From Mangrovitalea sediminis (GTDB lineage Bacteria; Pseudomonadota; Gammaproteobacteria; Pseudomonadales; Oleiphilaceae), in contig NZ_NTLB01000004.1 of assembly GCF_002514725.1 (NCBI RefSeq), positions 1-64,000 on the forward strand: a stretch of DNA of 64,000 nt. The letters run 5' to 3'. Shown here in pieces: positions 54,237-63,211 of this stretch; the stretch's first letter is position 1, and every line of letters begins with the position of its first letter. Position numbers and translations under genes: made by a program. The notes beneath the pieces are model-generated. The model ran no database searches. It was not told the origin of the DNA and was given only the letters and a program-made list of their open reading frames with translations.

Positions 54237-56504
54237 TCAGAAACGTGCTGAATAAATCGACACAGATGCCAAGATACCCCGCTCTGCCGCTTGCAGCATG
54301 ATGACTTCTTCGATCTGCTCAGCAAATGCCACGGATGCAATGACAAAGCGGGTCACCCCTTCGTCAAAAGCCTTAGAAAGAGGAATGACGGTCACGCCCC
54401 CCACCCGGAATGTCCCCGCTTCTGCTTTGCGGTCTATCAAATGGGTTACTTCCACCCCAAGTCGACGCAGTTCGGGAAATAGCGCTTCGAAAAAGAGACC
54501 TGCACCATAAACAGCACACCGGCGAACTCCCTCCGATGCCAGTCTCGCCAATATCTGGCTGATAGCCCTAGCTTCATCGGATTCGCCGTTCAAACCTCGA
54601 ACCGTACGCAACCAATTCGGGGCCATTCGGGTAATACTGCCTTGCGGCCACTTACATCGGTCAAAAAAGAGACTGGGATTCTCATTGTATTGCTGCCAAA
54701 AGACCCCAACATCCATCTCAGCAATCAATCTCTCCGCTGAATCACTGCAAATCTTGCCGTTACTTCGCAAACCAAGATTGTCGGCGTGCGTCAGATCGCC
54801 GAGCCAGGCGGCTTCTGCAGGTAAGGGAACATCAATTACCCTGGCTAACAGAGACGCAATGACTGTTCTTTGCAGAGGCATCTCCCGCCTATCGCATACA
54901 GTCTCCAGATACGCCTGTATGCCCTTTTCGAAAGCACTGCAGGCCGATCTCAACCGTTCATCGGTGACGGGTTGATCCAGAACCGGTTCGACACGTCCGT
55001 CAGGAAGGTCTGAATACCCCAACGTTGATCCGCTGGTGCCAGTCAGCAAAATTTCAAAGATTTCCGGATTGCGTGCGAGAGTATTCACTGCGTCTCGCAC
55101 CCGGTTGCCGCCACTCAGGAAGGCCAGAAAGCCTAACTCATCGATCGACTTCAGCGCTCTGGGATGAAGGAAAAACAACAACGGCGTGATTTGAGTCTTC
55201 CCGGCCCCCAGCCCTCTGGCCAAGTTGCGTAAAATGCTGCCCCCGCCCCCAAAATCGAAGACACCCACACGCTCGCCTTCACCCGTTAACTGGGCGAAAT
55301 AACGCTGTAGACGCTGTCTCGCGAGAACAACCGCCTGCTCAACCATGTATTCGTGCTCCTGTAACCAGGGCACCAGTTCCCCAGACGCCACCTCACTGGC
55401 AAGTCCGAGATCTTCGCAAACATCCTCAGCCGAGGCGTACGTCCTCTCCATGACACGACCAACGTCTGTTGCCAGTCGCGTCAAATCCAAGCCTGCAGCA
55501 AAGGTCGCTCGGCGCGATATAAAGATGTTTGCAAGCGGTAGCGATGACGACTTATCTGCCCATACTTGTCGGCAGCAGGCTTCGAACAAGGCACCCTCCC
55601 GCATAGCGAAAAGAATCCGGTCGAGCCTTAGCGCTTCAGCCAGGTCATATACCCACGTAGCAAAGGCATGCATAACCGGCCCCCAGACCAATCCTCCGAA
55701 GTCGAAGAAAAACGCTTCCAGGTCGTGATCATATGGGTTCAATAGGGCCGCTTGGTATCGTAGTGGTGCAGCCCAATCGCCATCGCCTCCGACATAACGG
55801 CTTTCAAGTTCCAGCAGTTGGCGGGCATAGTCAGAGGGATAGAAGCGCAAGGCCTGACACCCCAAGCGCTTGGGCGCTCGATAATCCCCCTGTTCGTGAT
55901 CCCCGACATGTAACAGTTCGCTGGGCACTAATGACAACTCATCCAGAATCAGGCGAAACAACGCACCTGTCGCCTTGGTGGCATTGAAGTCGCTGGAGAC
56001 AAAAAGAAGACTGTTCGCCGTAGATGCCACAGGCGACAGCATCTGACGAATCACGCTGGGAGGCAGGTACATATCCGATACAAATACCACTTGCTTGCCA
56101 GCCGTAAACGCGAGTTCAACCATCTGACGAGCCAGAGGACAGATACAAGCGGCTTCAAGTTCCAAGCGAACTTCTATCTCTTTCAATGTACTGAGAACCT
56201 CGCCCGACCACGGAAGGTAACTCAGAATAACGTCAAGGCTGACATCTGCCTGCTGCGATAGCGAACGGGCCTTATTTTCAGCGGCAATGCGATAATCCGC
56301 ATAAAGCGCCGGTTCCATACCAGGTAACAGGCCTATCTGGATGGCCTGCTGCCCCACATCGACAAACAAGGCTCGGGGCGATGCATATCGGCGAAAAATC
56401 AGCGTGTCGAAAACGTCAAAGGAGACGCAACTGACGGCATCCAAAGCTGCCAAAAAACGTCGCATCAAGACAGAACTGTCGCCGCGTCCCACTCCCGAAC
56501 TCAT
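54237..56504 (-). CDS. Large HAD-superfamily protein (COG5610-like) with C-terminal YGAG module, second copy
   Basis: A 755-aa paralogue of the neighbouring 777-aa protein. HAD motifs are CVSFDVFDTLIFRRYASPRA, VVFVSDMYLPPSVI and LLHVGDHEQGDYRAPKRLG. The middle has ILFAMREGALFEACCR and GVFDFGGGGSILRN, which parallel MREGALI and DMGPGGT in the paralogue. The end (about 656-755) is the Rossmann-like module CAVYGAGLFFEALFPELRRLGVEVTHLIDRK. GGAGG lies 7 nt before the ATG, which overlaps the glf stop (ATGA). The two copies have diverged strongly, so they probably act on different substrates. Confidence 0.8.
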   Translation of the reverse strand: MSSGVGRGDSSVLMRRFLAALDAVSCVSFDVFDTLIFRRYASPRALFVDVGQQAIQIGLLPGMEPALYADYRIAAENKARSLSQQADVSLDVILSYLPWSGEVLSTLKEIEVRLELEAACICPLARQMVELAFTAGKQVVFVSDMYLPPSVIRQMLSPVASTANSLLFVSSDFNATKATGALFRLILDELSLVPSELLHVGDHEQGDYRAPKRLGCQALRFYPSDYARQLLELESRYVGGDGDWAAPLRYQAALLNPYDHDLEAFFFDFGGLVWGPVMHAFATWVYDLAEALRLDRILFAMREGALFEACCRQVWADKSSSLPLANIFISRRATFAAGLDLTRLATDVGRVMERTYASAEDVCEDLGLASEVASGELVPWLQEHEYMVEQAVVLARQRLQRYFAQLTGEGERVGVFDFGGGGSILRNLARGLGAGKTQITPLLFFLHPRALKSIDELGFLAFLSGGNRVRDAVNTLARNPEIFEILLTGTSGSTLGYSDLPDGRVEPVLDQPVTDERLRSACSAFEKGIQAYLETVCDRREMPLQRTVIASLLARVIDVPLPAEAAWLGDLTHADNLGLRSNGKICSDSAERLIAEMDVGVFWQQYNENPSLFFDRCKWPQGSITRMAPNWLRTVRGLNGESDEARAISQILARLASEGVRRCAVYGAGLFFEALFPELRRLGVEVTHLIDRKAEAGTFRVGGVTVIPLSKAFDEGVTRFVIASVAFAEQIEEVIMLQAAERGILASVSIYSARF

Positions 56505-57664
56505 CGCGAAACCTCCAAGGCCGCAAAGCGCTCCAAGGCATTGGCCACAGCATCATCCATGTTCAGATACCGGTACTCGCCGAGTCGCCCTAAACACTGA
56601 AGTCCCGGAATGGTTTTCACCAAGTCGGCATAGCGTTGATAGCGCTGGCGATTCTCTTCGGTAAACACGGGATAGTAAGGCACGTTTCTGGTTTCATCGT
56701 GCCGGTCATAGGCCTGGGGATATTCACGAACGATGGTCGTTCGTTCAGAGACTTGTCCGGTCAGTTGCTTGAACTCGGTAATCCGGGTCAGGCCGGGCGC
56801 ATTGGGGAAATTCACGGTTGCCACTGGCTGGAACTGTGGAATATCCAGTGTTTCGAACCGAAACTGCAGCGAGCGATACGGCAACTCTCCCAGACGATAG
56901 TCGAACAGCTCGTCCACCATGCCGGTGTAAATCAAGCTCCCCGCAAAAGGCTTCCCATCAAGAAGGATGTCAGGCGCCGAAATCGTAACCCGCTGTCTCA
57001 GCGCTGTGTCCAAGGCAACGTCGATGCCGGGCTGATCGAGCATGCGTCCAATCAGGGCGCTGTATCCCTGCACGGGAATGCCCTGATAGGGATCCTGGAA
57101 ATAGCGATCGTCCTCCGAAACCACGACCGGCACTCGCGCACTCACGTCGGCGCTGATCTCGTCCGGTCGGCAGCCCCATTGCTTGGCGGTATAGTTAACG
57201 AAGACCTTCTCATAGATGAAGTCGGCAAGTGACTTGAGGTCATCGTCATTCGAGCGTCTCAGCTCGAGTATGGGCACCCGCGCGTCCCGGCCATAAGCCG
57301 CGACCAGCTTTTCTTCGAGACGCGACGCCTGCGGAGCGCTGAAACAGCGCCGCAGGCTGGTGAGGTTGAACGGAATGGGGATCAGCTCACCGTCGACTTC
57401 GCCCAGCACACGGTGCTCATAGCGTCGCCATTCGGTGAACTGGCTAAGGTAGTTCCACACGGCAGCATGGCGGGTGTGAAAAATATGGGGCCCGTAGGTA
57501 TGAATGAGGATACCGGCGTCGTCATACTGATCGTGGCAGTTTCCAGCGATATGGTTTCGCTGCTCGAGAACCAGTACTCGCCACCCCAACTGACTCGCCA
57601 ACCGCTCCGCCATGACGGCGCCGGAAAAACCGGCACCCGCAACAATGGCGTCATAGCGACTCAT
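56501..57664 (-). CDS. glf: UDP-galactopyranose mutase
   Basis: A 387-aa flavoenzyme that interconverts UDP-galactopyranose and UDP-galactofuranose. The FAD-binding start YDAIVAGAGFSGAVMAERLA is followed by HIAGNCHDQYD and THTYGPHIFHT-like sequence (IHTYGPHIFHTRH). FVNYTAKQWGCRPDEIS and the terminal LGRLGEYRYLNMDDAVANAL complete the family pattern. Its presence implies a galactofuranose-containing glycan made nearby. Both ends overlap neighbours by ATGA junctions (GT2 upstream, HAD downstream), so cotranslation is likely. Confidence 0.96.
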   Translation of the reverse strand: MSRYDAIVAGAGFSGAVMAERLASQLGWRVLVLEQRNHIAGNCHDQYDDAGILIHTYGPHIFHTRHAAVWNYLSQFTEWRRYEHRVLGEVDGELIPIPFNLTSLRRCFSAPQASRLEEKLVAAYGRDARVPILELRRSNDDDLKSLADFIYEKVFVNYTAKQWGCRPDEISADVSARVPVVVSEDDRYFQDPYQGIPVQGYSALIGRMLDQPGIDVALDTALRQRVTISAPDILLDGKPFAGSLIYTGMVDELFDYRLGELPYRSLQFRFETLDIPQFQPVATVNFPNAPGLTRITEFKQLTGQVSERTTIVREYPQAYDRHDETRNVPYYPVFTEENRQRYQRYADLVKTIPGLQCLGRLGEYRYLNMDDAVANALERFAALEVSR

Positions 57665-58617
57665 GCCACGGCACCAAACAAGCGCTCACACACCTCTTGT
57701 GGCTGATCCTTGTGGGCATAGGCAAAACGGTGTCGGTCATCGAAGAAGCAGCCGTCTTCACTCGCCAGGGTAATAAAATCCCTGAACAGGCTGTCCTTGC
57801 CCTGCTTGAGGAAGAAAAGCGCCGCGGCAAAGCGATGATGGGCCTTTCCGGCAGCAATCACACCAGGCTCAACGCCAAAGCGGGCAGCGTTTTCCACAGA
57901 CTGGACCTGATCGTCCACCACACGGATGCGGCGTGCATCGGACTTCGCGTTCTGGCCGCAGGAGCTGCCCGCATGCAAGCGGTAACGCCCCAGCACCCGA
58001 TCGATGCGATCGACGGTTCCGCCGAGATAGCCCGCATTGAGGATATGCATGGGATAGTCGAGCAGGATCTGACAACGGTCGTCCACGACCTTATCCAGGT
58101 TATCGTGGCGACGGAACATCACGGAACTTGCGTTGAGGAAGCAGCCGTATTTCACCAAATGTTCGACATTGGCCACCGGCGGGACATAACGTGCGTTGTA
58201 GTGATCACGGCTGTAAAGATAGAGCGCCTGCCCGGAGTCGTGATCGAACACTTCGGCTTCGTGATAGACAATCGAGCAACCTGGATGCGTATCCAGATAG
58301 GCGGTCATTGCCTCCAGCTTGCCCGGGTACGCTATATCGTCGCCATCCATATAGGCGATATATTCACCGCGCGCTTTTGCCAGCAACCGTTTCTGGTTGA
58401 AGGCTAACCCTCGGTTCGTTTCATTGCGAAAAAGACGAAATCGGCGATCACCTTCCGCTACCGACAACATCCGCGTCCAGCTATCGTCTGGAGACGCGTC
58501 ATCGATGATCAACATCTCTGTTTCGAAAGGTGTTTGCTGCGCGCGCAGACCTTCCAGACACTCGTTAACCATCGCACCCAATCGATAAACCGGAACGATG
58601 ACACTGACCTTCACCAT
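57661..58617 (-). CDS. GT2-family glycosyltransferase
   Basis: A 318-aa GT-A enzyme: VSVIVPVYRLGAMVNECLEGL at the N-terminus, MLIIDDASPDDSWT, and the metal-binding YIAYMDGDDIAYPGKLEAM. The C-terminal third is variable and has no membrane helices, so it is a soluble or peripheral transferase. Lying directly upstream of glf with overlapping codons, it is a candidate galactofuranosyltransferase, but the donor is not proven. GGAG lies 5 nt before the ATG. Confidence 0.9.
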   Translation of the reverse strand: MVKVSVIVPVYRLGAMVNECLEGLRAQQTPFETEMLIIDDASPDDSWTRMLSVAEGDRRFRLFRNETNRGLAFNQKRLLAKARGEYIAYMDGDDIAYPGKLEAMTAYLDTHPGCSIVYHEAEVFDHDSGQALYLYSRDHYNARYVPPVANVEHLVKYGCFLNASSVMFRRHDNLDKVVDDRCQILLDYPMHILNAGYLGGTVDRIDRVLGRYRLHAGSSCGQNAKSDARRIRVVDDQVQSVENAARFGVEPGVIAAGKAHHRFAAALFFLKQGKDSLFRDFITLASEDGCFFDDRHRFAYAHKDQPQEVCERLFGAVA

Positions 58618-58686
58618 GACGACTCCACTACTGCACTATTTCTTGTTATCGGCGATGACCTTCCAACCTTAAGCGTGGAAGTCAGC

Positions 58687-59349
58687 TCAGTCCCGGAACC
58701 GTTCCACCAGTTCAGCAGGCGACGCGACCTCCATGACCGGTGTCCAGGGCGATGACGGCTCCGCCGCAAACCGCCCCTGCCGAAGCCGTACGGCATCGAC
58801 ACCCAGCCGATCAGCCATGCACAGATCATGCCCTGGATTGTCCCCTATCATCAGCACGGGGCCGTCATAATGGCCTAACAGGGGCAACACCGAGGCTGTA
58901 TCAGGCTTCGGCGCCTGTTGTGACCAGCAATACACTGTCTGGACAGCCCACTGCGCCACTCCCAGGGCATGGCATTTCCTTGCCTGCATGGACGGCAAAC
59001 CGTCGGTCACGATGACCACCGAGCCCATGGATGCCAGACTCTTCAGAAGATCGGTCGCACCGGGAAGCAAGGCGATAGCGGGGTCATGCTCCCGATAGAT
59101 ACCCACCAGATGCTCGATGAGATCGCTGGATTGAGAACGCCCCAATGCGGACAGGCACTGGTCCAGGATCCTGTCCCGTCCGACCGTCAGAAAGTGATGA
59201 TGCAACCAGGCAGCGATGGCCTCTGCTTCCGACGCATCTCGCGCCAACTCGCCAGCAACCGCCGTCAACCCCGAGAGGACGTAGTCCCTCTCCAGATAAA
59301 GCGTGTCGTCCAGGTCGACCAGGAAAAGCCGGTAATCGCTCAGTTTCAT
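58687..59349 (-). CDS. Small HAD-superfamily phosphatase
   Basis: A 220-aa HAD hydrolase: motif I FLVDLDDTLYLERDYVL, motif II VVIVTDGLPSMQARK, and motif III/IV APKPDTASVLPLL and VLMIGDNPGHDLCMADRLG. All catalytic residues, including both motif I Asp, are present, so a real phosphatase is expected. Its ATG overlaps the stop of an ATP-grasp gene (ATGA), which suggests the two act in succession on one substrate. PseG-PseI chemistry does not itself need this enzyme. Confidence 0.85.
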   Translation of the reverse strand: MKLSDYRLFLVDLDDTLYLERDYVLSGLTAVAGELARDASEAEAIAAWLHHHFLTVGRDRILDQCLSALGRSQSSDLIEHLVGIYREHDPAIALLPGATDLLKSLASMGSVVIVTDGLPSMQARKCHALGVAQWAVQTVYCWSQQAPKPDTASVLPLLGHYDGPVLMIGDNPGHDLCMADRLGVDAVRLRQGRFAAEPSSPWTPVMEVASPAELVERFRD

Positions 59350-60374
59350 GGGTCTTTTGGTCCATCGAAAGACAGCACATCCCCACTATCGATAAAATAA
59401 TCGGCACTGTACCGCAGCATTGTCAGCCCCACCCGTATCGGCCGCGAACGCTCAAATCCATCACGGTCTCCCTGTACCAATGCCACCAAGCGCTCAGGTG
59501 TTGCCAGACCGGCTTCGATACCGAGCGCGCAAGCCCCGCCAAAACGGGGGTTGATCTCGATAAGCCAGGGTCCGTCCCCCGGCGAGAAGAAGGCTTGCAG
59601 GGTCACCGGACCGTAGAGGTCTATGCGGTCCCCCACATCCAGGACCAGTCGGTCCAGCGCAGGCTCAGCAACCGTGCGGCTGACTTTCGATTCACCCGCC
59701 ACGATCTCCAGTCGCTCGCGAACAACCCATTGAACCGGCGTCCCCCGAAAATCGAAAAGCGCATCGATAGTGTATTCCGGCAACGCCTGGAAAGGCTGAA
59801 CCAACCATTCCGAGTCCGATGAATGGGGTGGCATTTCGCTCAGAGAGTCGACCCGGCGGCTCCCCTTTCCGCCAGCACCAAATCTCGGCCGGACAAAAAC
59901 CGGGAAATCAGGCTCAGCCTCAGGGGCGACCGCCGGCAATACAGGCACGCCCTCCTGCAGACACCATTGGTGGAAAGCGATCTTATCCTGACAACAAAGC
60001 ACAGAATCCAGCGGCGACGCCATCACCCAGATCTTCGCCTCCGCCAGTCGCTGCGCGCCGCTCAGCAATAACGGCAGTTCAGCATCCCGTGTCGGCACGA
60101 TCACGCGTACAGAACGCCGCTGGCACGCCTCAATCAAATGATCGATATAATCCGGCGCGCCGTCGGGGCGGCCGAGAAAAGCCTCGTCGGCGGCATAGAG
60201 GGCCGGCGCACGGGCGGACACATCCGTGGCGACCAGCTTCAGCCCCACGTCGTTCAATGCCATCCGCAGACGACGGGCAAGGTCCACTTTGGCGGATGCG
60301 CTGGTCATGAGCCAGTGTCCGCCGGCAGCCCAGGCGGGAATACCCTCAATCACACTCGCCATTGCCACCATCAT
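59346..60374 (-). CDS. ATP-grasp family ligase embedded in the pse operon
   Basis: A 342-aa protein of the CarB-like ATP-grasp type. Residues 1-110 resemble a pre-ATP-grasp Rossmann domain (HWLMTSASAKVDLARRL, VRVIVPTRDAELPLLLS). The nucleotide-binding core shows FPVFVRPRFGAGGKGSRRV and EWLVQPFQALPEYTIDALFD. The metal-binding motif is PWLIEINPRFGGACALGIEAG. It would activate a carboxylate as acyl phosphate and join it to an amine or thiol. Overlap with pseG upstream (ATGA) and the HAD gene downstream makes modification of a pseudaminic acid precursor the leading guess. Start: AAGGGG before the ATG. Confidence 0.85.
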   Translation of the reverse strand: MMVAMASVIEGIPAWAAGGHWLMTSASAKVDLARRLRMALNDVGLKLVATDVSARAPALYAADEAFLGRPDGAPDYIDHLIEACQRRSVRVIVPTRDAELPLLLSGAQRLAEAKIWVMASPLDSVLCCQDKIAFHQWCLQEGVPVLPAVAPEAEPDFPVFVRPRFGAGGKGSRRVDSLSEMPPHSSDSEWLVQPFQALPEYTIDALFDFRGTPVQWVVRERLEIVAGESKVSRTVAEPALDRLVLDVGDRIDLYGPVTLQAFFSPGDGPWLIEINPRFGGACALGIEAGLATPERLVALVQGDRDGFERSRPIRVGLTMLRYSADYFIDSGDVLSFDGPKDP

Positions 60375-61423
60375 CGCCCCTTTTGCCGAATCAGGCTCAG
60401 CATCTTCTGGGCGAGACGCCGGCTACCGAGGCCGTCCACCCACCCCGAGGCTTCCCGAATGGCGCTCTCGCGCCATCGAAGATCTTGCCAGAGCCCCCAT
60501 GCCTGACGAGCGATCCCGGCGGCATCGGAAGGACCCACCTCCAACACCTGACACCAGGAGGCGTGGCCCGCCAGCGTCTCCGCCAGACGTCGCTGATTGT
60601 CCGCCACCGCGACCGCAAGCGTCGGTACTGCCGTCGCCGCCAGTTCATACACCGTTGTACCCAGTGCGGATACGGCCAGACCGGCCCGGCTCATCAATGC
60701 GTGCATGTCCGCGACATCGTGGAGGTGCTCCACCCCCGTGCCGGATTCAGCCAGCGCTGCCACTTCCGCCACCCGATCTGCCGACATCGCCGGCCCAGTC
60801 ACCACCCAAATCGGACGAGGCACATCCTCGGCCGGACGGGAGGCGAGCATGGCGCGAAGAACCGGAACGGTGTATCCCATGGGATCGGAGGCACCAAAAT
60901 TCAGCAACAGGCCGGGGCGATCGGCAAGGCTGCCCGAAGCCTTCGCCGCAAAGGCGGGCCCCAGAGGCGCATACGTTTCCCCCAACCAGAGCGCCGCATT
61001 CGGCGCGGACGTTTCATACCCCAACCTGGCCGCACCGGGAAGCGCGTTGATAATGGCGTCGGCTGTCTGTACGGGAGGGTTGTTGAGATCGTCGACCACA
61101 ACCAGCGGCCGGGACCGACGACGCAACGATTGTCGCCACGCCTCGCCAAAGTCATAGCCGTCAATAACCAGGAGATCGACAGCCTGCGCATCCAGCATAG
61201 GGTTTACCGTGGCAACGGTGAGAGGGTCCTGCTGATGCAGCATGACGCCGGCCGCGTCGCAGCGACGGGCCAAAGCCCGGTCTAGAGGCGCAGAGAAGAC
61301 CAGGGCCCGCGCGCCCTGGGACTGGAGCGCCTGGGCCATGGCCAGGCAGCGCATCAGATGGCCGCCACCCACACGTTCGCCGGCCGCGACCAGAAAGCCG
61401 ATCGTCGGTGATTCATTGCTCAT
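60371..61423 (-). CDS. pseG: UDP-2,4-diacetamido-2,4,6-trideoxy-beta-L-altropyranose hydrolase
   Basis: PseG removes UDP from the fourth intermediate of pseudaminic acid synthesis. The 350-aa MurG-like protein has the catalytic-site motif GERVGGGHLMRCLAMAQAL near residue 20. It also has DLLVIDGYDFGEAW, LLLNFGASDPMGYT and LAVSALGTTVYELAATAVPTLAVAVADNQ. The ATG at 61423 is chosen because it overlaps the pseI stop by 11 bp and starts right before the conserved fold. The frame extends to 61522 only inside pseI. Confidence 0.93.
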   Translation of the reverse strand: MSNESPTIGFLVAAGERVGGGHLMRCLAMAQALQSQGARALVFSAPLDRALARRCDAAGVMLHQQDPLTVATVNPMLDAQAVDLLVIDGYDFGEAWRQSLRRRSRPLVVVDDLNNPPVQTADAIINALPGAARLGYETSAPNAALWLGETYAPLGPAFAAKASGSLADRPGLLLNFGASDPMGYTVPVLRAMLASRPAEDVPRPIWVVTGPAMSADRVAEVAALAESGTGVEHLHDVADMHALMSRAGLAVSALGTTVYELAATAVPTLAVAVADNQRRLAETLAGHASWCQVLEVGPSDAAGIARQAWGLWQDLRWRESAIREASGWVDGLGSRRLAQKMLSLIRQKGR

Positions 61424-62495
61424 TGTCCGCCACATGTATCCAGTCCAGCGGTGTCCCCCGCTGCAAGTTACAGGCGGCGCGACGCCCGAGAACCCGATCC
61501 CACTCTCTTGGCGGCAGACCATAGCCGGGACGGATCACTTTCAGGCAATCCTCAGTCAGGATCTCCCCTTCCAGGATGTCCCGTGCCACATATATGGACC
61601 GCCGAAACTTGAACGAAGCCTGCTCCGCCGCCGCCCCGCCGTAGTGAACCTGCCCCAGGGCGGCATAAGCCCGGTGACATTCCTCGACGAGCAGGCGCAT
61701 CTCTGCCGGTTCCATGGAAAAGGCCGCATCCACCGCATCGCTGTCGCGAGACAGCACAAAGTGCTTTTCGATGACGCAGGCACCCAGCGCCGTCGCCGCA
61801 ACGGCGACACCGATACCCAGCGAATGATCACTTAACCCCACCGGCACACCAAATCGCTGATGCATGTCCGGCATCGTCCGCAGGTTCGCGTTCTCCGCCG
61901 TGGACGGATAGGTGCTGGTACATTTCAGCAAGACCGGCGGTTGAGCCTTCACCGACGCGATCACACCAAGCATTTCGGCAATTTCCGCCTCACTCGCCAT
62001 GCCGGTGGACACGATCATCGGCTTGCCGGTCTCGGCGACGCGTCTCACCAAGGGGAGATCCGTCATCTCGAACGACGCGATCTTGTAACAGGGCACATCC
62101 AGCGATTCGAGGAATTCCACTGCTGAGGCGTCGAACGGCGAACTGAAGGCCAGCATGCCCCGGTCAGCCGCCCGCTGAAAGACGGCCTGATGCCACTCCC
62201 AGGGCGTGTGCGCCTTGTCATAAAGGGCATGCAGGGATTCGCCCTTCCAAAGGCTGTCATCGTCCTCGATCCTGAACCCCGGACCTTCGACGTCCAGCGT
62301 CATGGTGTCGGCGGTGTAAGTCTGGAGTTTGATGGCATCCACCCCACAGTCCGCCGCCGCATCGACCAGTGCCAGGGCGGTATCCAGAGACTGCTGATGG
62401 TTACCCGACAACTCCGCCACGATCAGCGGCGGATTGGGGCCGCCATAGGACTTTCCGTTCAAAGAAAGGACGTTGGGATTCCCCAGGGATTTCAC
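61413..62495 (-). CDS. pseI: Pseudaminic acid synthase
   Basis: PseI condenses 2,4-diacetamido-2,4,6-trideoxy-L-altrose with phosphoenolpyruvate to give pseudaminic acid. The 360-aa chain has the NeuB-type TIM barrel motifs PLIVAELSGNH, AIKLQTYTADTMTLD, IVSTGMASEAEI, LLKCTSTYPS and GLSDHSLG. A C-terminal SAF domain follows (RRSIYVARDILEGEILTED). Start: the GTG at 62495 overlaps the pseF stop as GTGA and has GAGAGG 10 nt upstream. The ATG at 62531 would lie well inside pseF. Confidence 0.94.
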   Translation of the reverse strand: MKSLGNPNVLSLNGKSYGGPNPPLIVAELSGNHQQSLDTALALVDAAADCGVDAIKLQTYTADTMTLDVEGPGFRIEDDDSLWKGESLHALYDKAHTPWEWHQAVFQRAADRGMLAFSSPFDASAVEFLESLDVPCYKIASFEMTDLPLVRRVAETGKPMIVSTGMASEAEIAEMLGVIASVKAQPPVLLKCTSTYPSTAENANLRTMPDMHQRFGVPVGLSDHSLGIGVAVAATALGACVIEKHFVLSRDSDAVDAAFSMEPAEMRLLVEECHRAYAALGQVHYGGAAAEQASFKFRRSIYVARDILEGEILTEDCLKVIRPGYGLPPREWDRVLGRRAACNLQRGTPLDWIHVADNEQ

Positions 62496-63211
62496 GGTGA
62501 AGCGACCTCTCTCTGCAGGCTTTTGCGCCATGCCTGATGCAGCAGTTCAGCATGTTCCCAGTCTTCGGGCGTATCGATGTCCAGCACCCGATGGCGCGGC
62601 AAAGGTAGCGCTATCGCATGTTCTGAGAACAACGGGATCGATTCCAGATAGGCTTCCGGGCGAGCCCAGTAGAACTGCCCGGCATCATGCCAGGCCGGCT
62701 CCAGATCCTGGGAACGACAGGGTACGTACTCCGGGAAAAACGGCTCGGTGCCACCGTCAGGAAAGCGCCGCAGCGCACGTTGTATCGGGAAGGCAAAGGA
62801 CGTCACGGCAAAGGCATAATAGCGGTTGGGCTCTTCTTTAAGCGCCTGCAGCCCCGCCTGTAGATCCTCAGGCTGCAGGAAGGGCGCGGTCGCGTATAGG
62901 CAGCAAACCCACTGAAGGGAGATACCTGCATCCTGAAGCCACCGGACCGCATGCGCCATCACCGACCCCGTCCCTGTATGGGCATCACTCAGCGCAACCG
63001 GTCGAACAAAAGGGGTCTCAGCACCGAATTCCCGGGCCACCTGAGCAATCTCTTCGCTATCCGTTGACACCAGAACCCGGTCAAAGCAGCCGCTGTCCAG
63101 GGCGGCCCGAATCGACCAGGCGATCATCGGTAGCCCATTGAAGGCGCGAATATTCTTGCCGGGGATGCGCTGACTTCCACCTCGGGCAGGAATAATGGCA
63201 ACGCTTTCCAT
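62492..63211 (-). CDS. pseF: Pseudaminic acid cytidylyltransferase
   Basis: PseF activates pseudaminic acid to CMP-pseudaminic acid, the sugar donor used by Maf-type transferases. The 239-aa protein has the CMP-sialate synthetase start VAIIPARGGSQRIPGKNI, VLVSTDSEEIAQVAREFGA, LYATAPFLQPEDL, and DIDTPEDWEHAE. The ATG at 63211 overlaps the pseC stop by one base (TGATG); a GTG one codon earlier is an alternative. The organisation points to strict coupling through pseC-F-I-G. Confidence 0.94.
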   Translation of the reverse strand: MESVAIIPARGGSQRIPGKNIRAFNGLPMIAWSIRAALDSGCFDRVLVSTDSEEIAQVAREFGAETPFVRPVALSDAHTGTGSVMAHAVRWLQDAGISLQWVCCLYATAPFLQPEDLQAGLQALKEEPNRYYAFAVTSFAFPIQRALRRFPDGGTEPFFPEYVPCRSQDLEPAWHDAGQFYWARPEAYLESIPLFSEHAIALPLPRHRVLDIDTPEDWEHAELLHQAWRKSLQREVASP

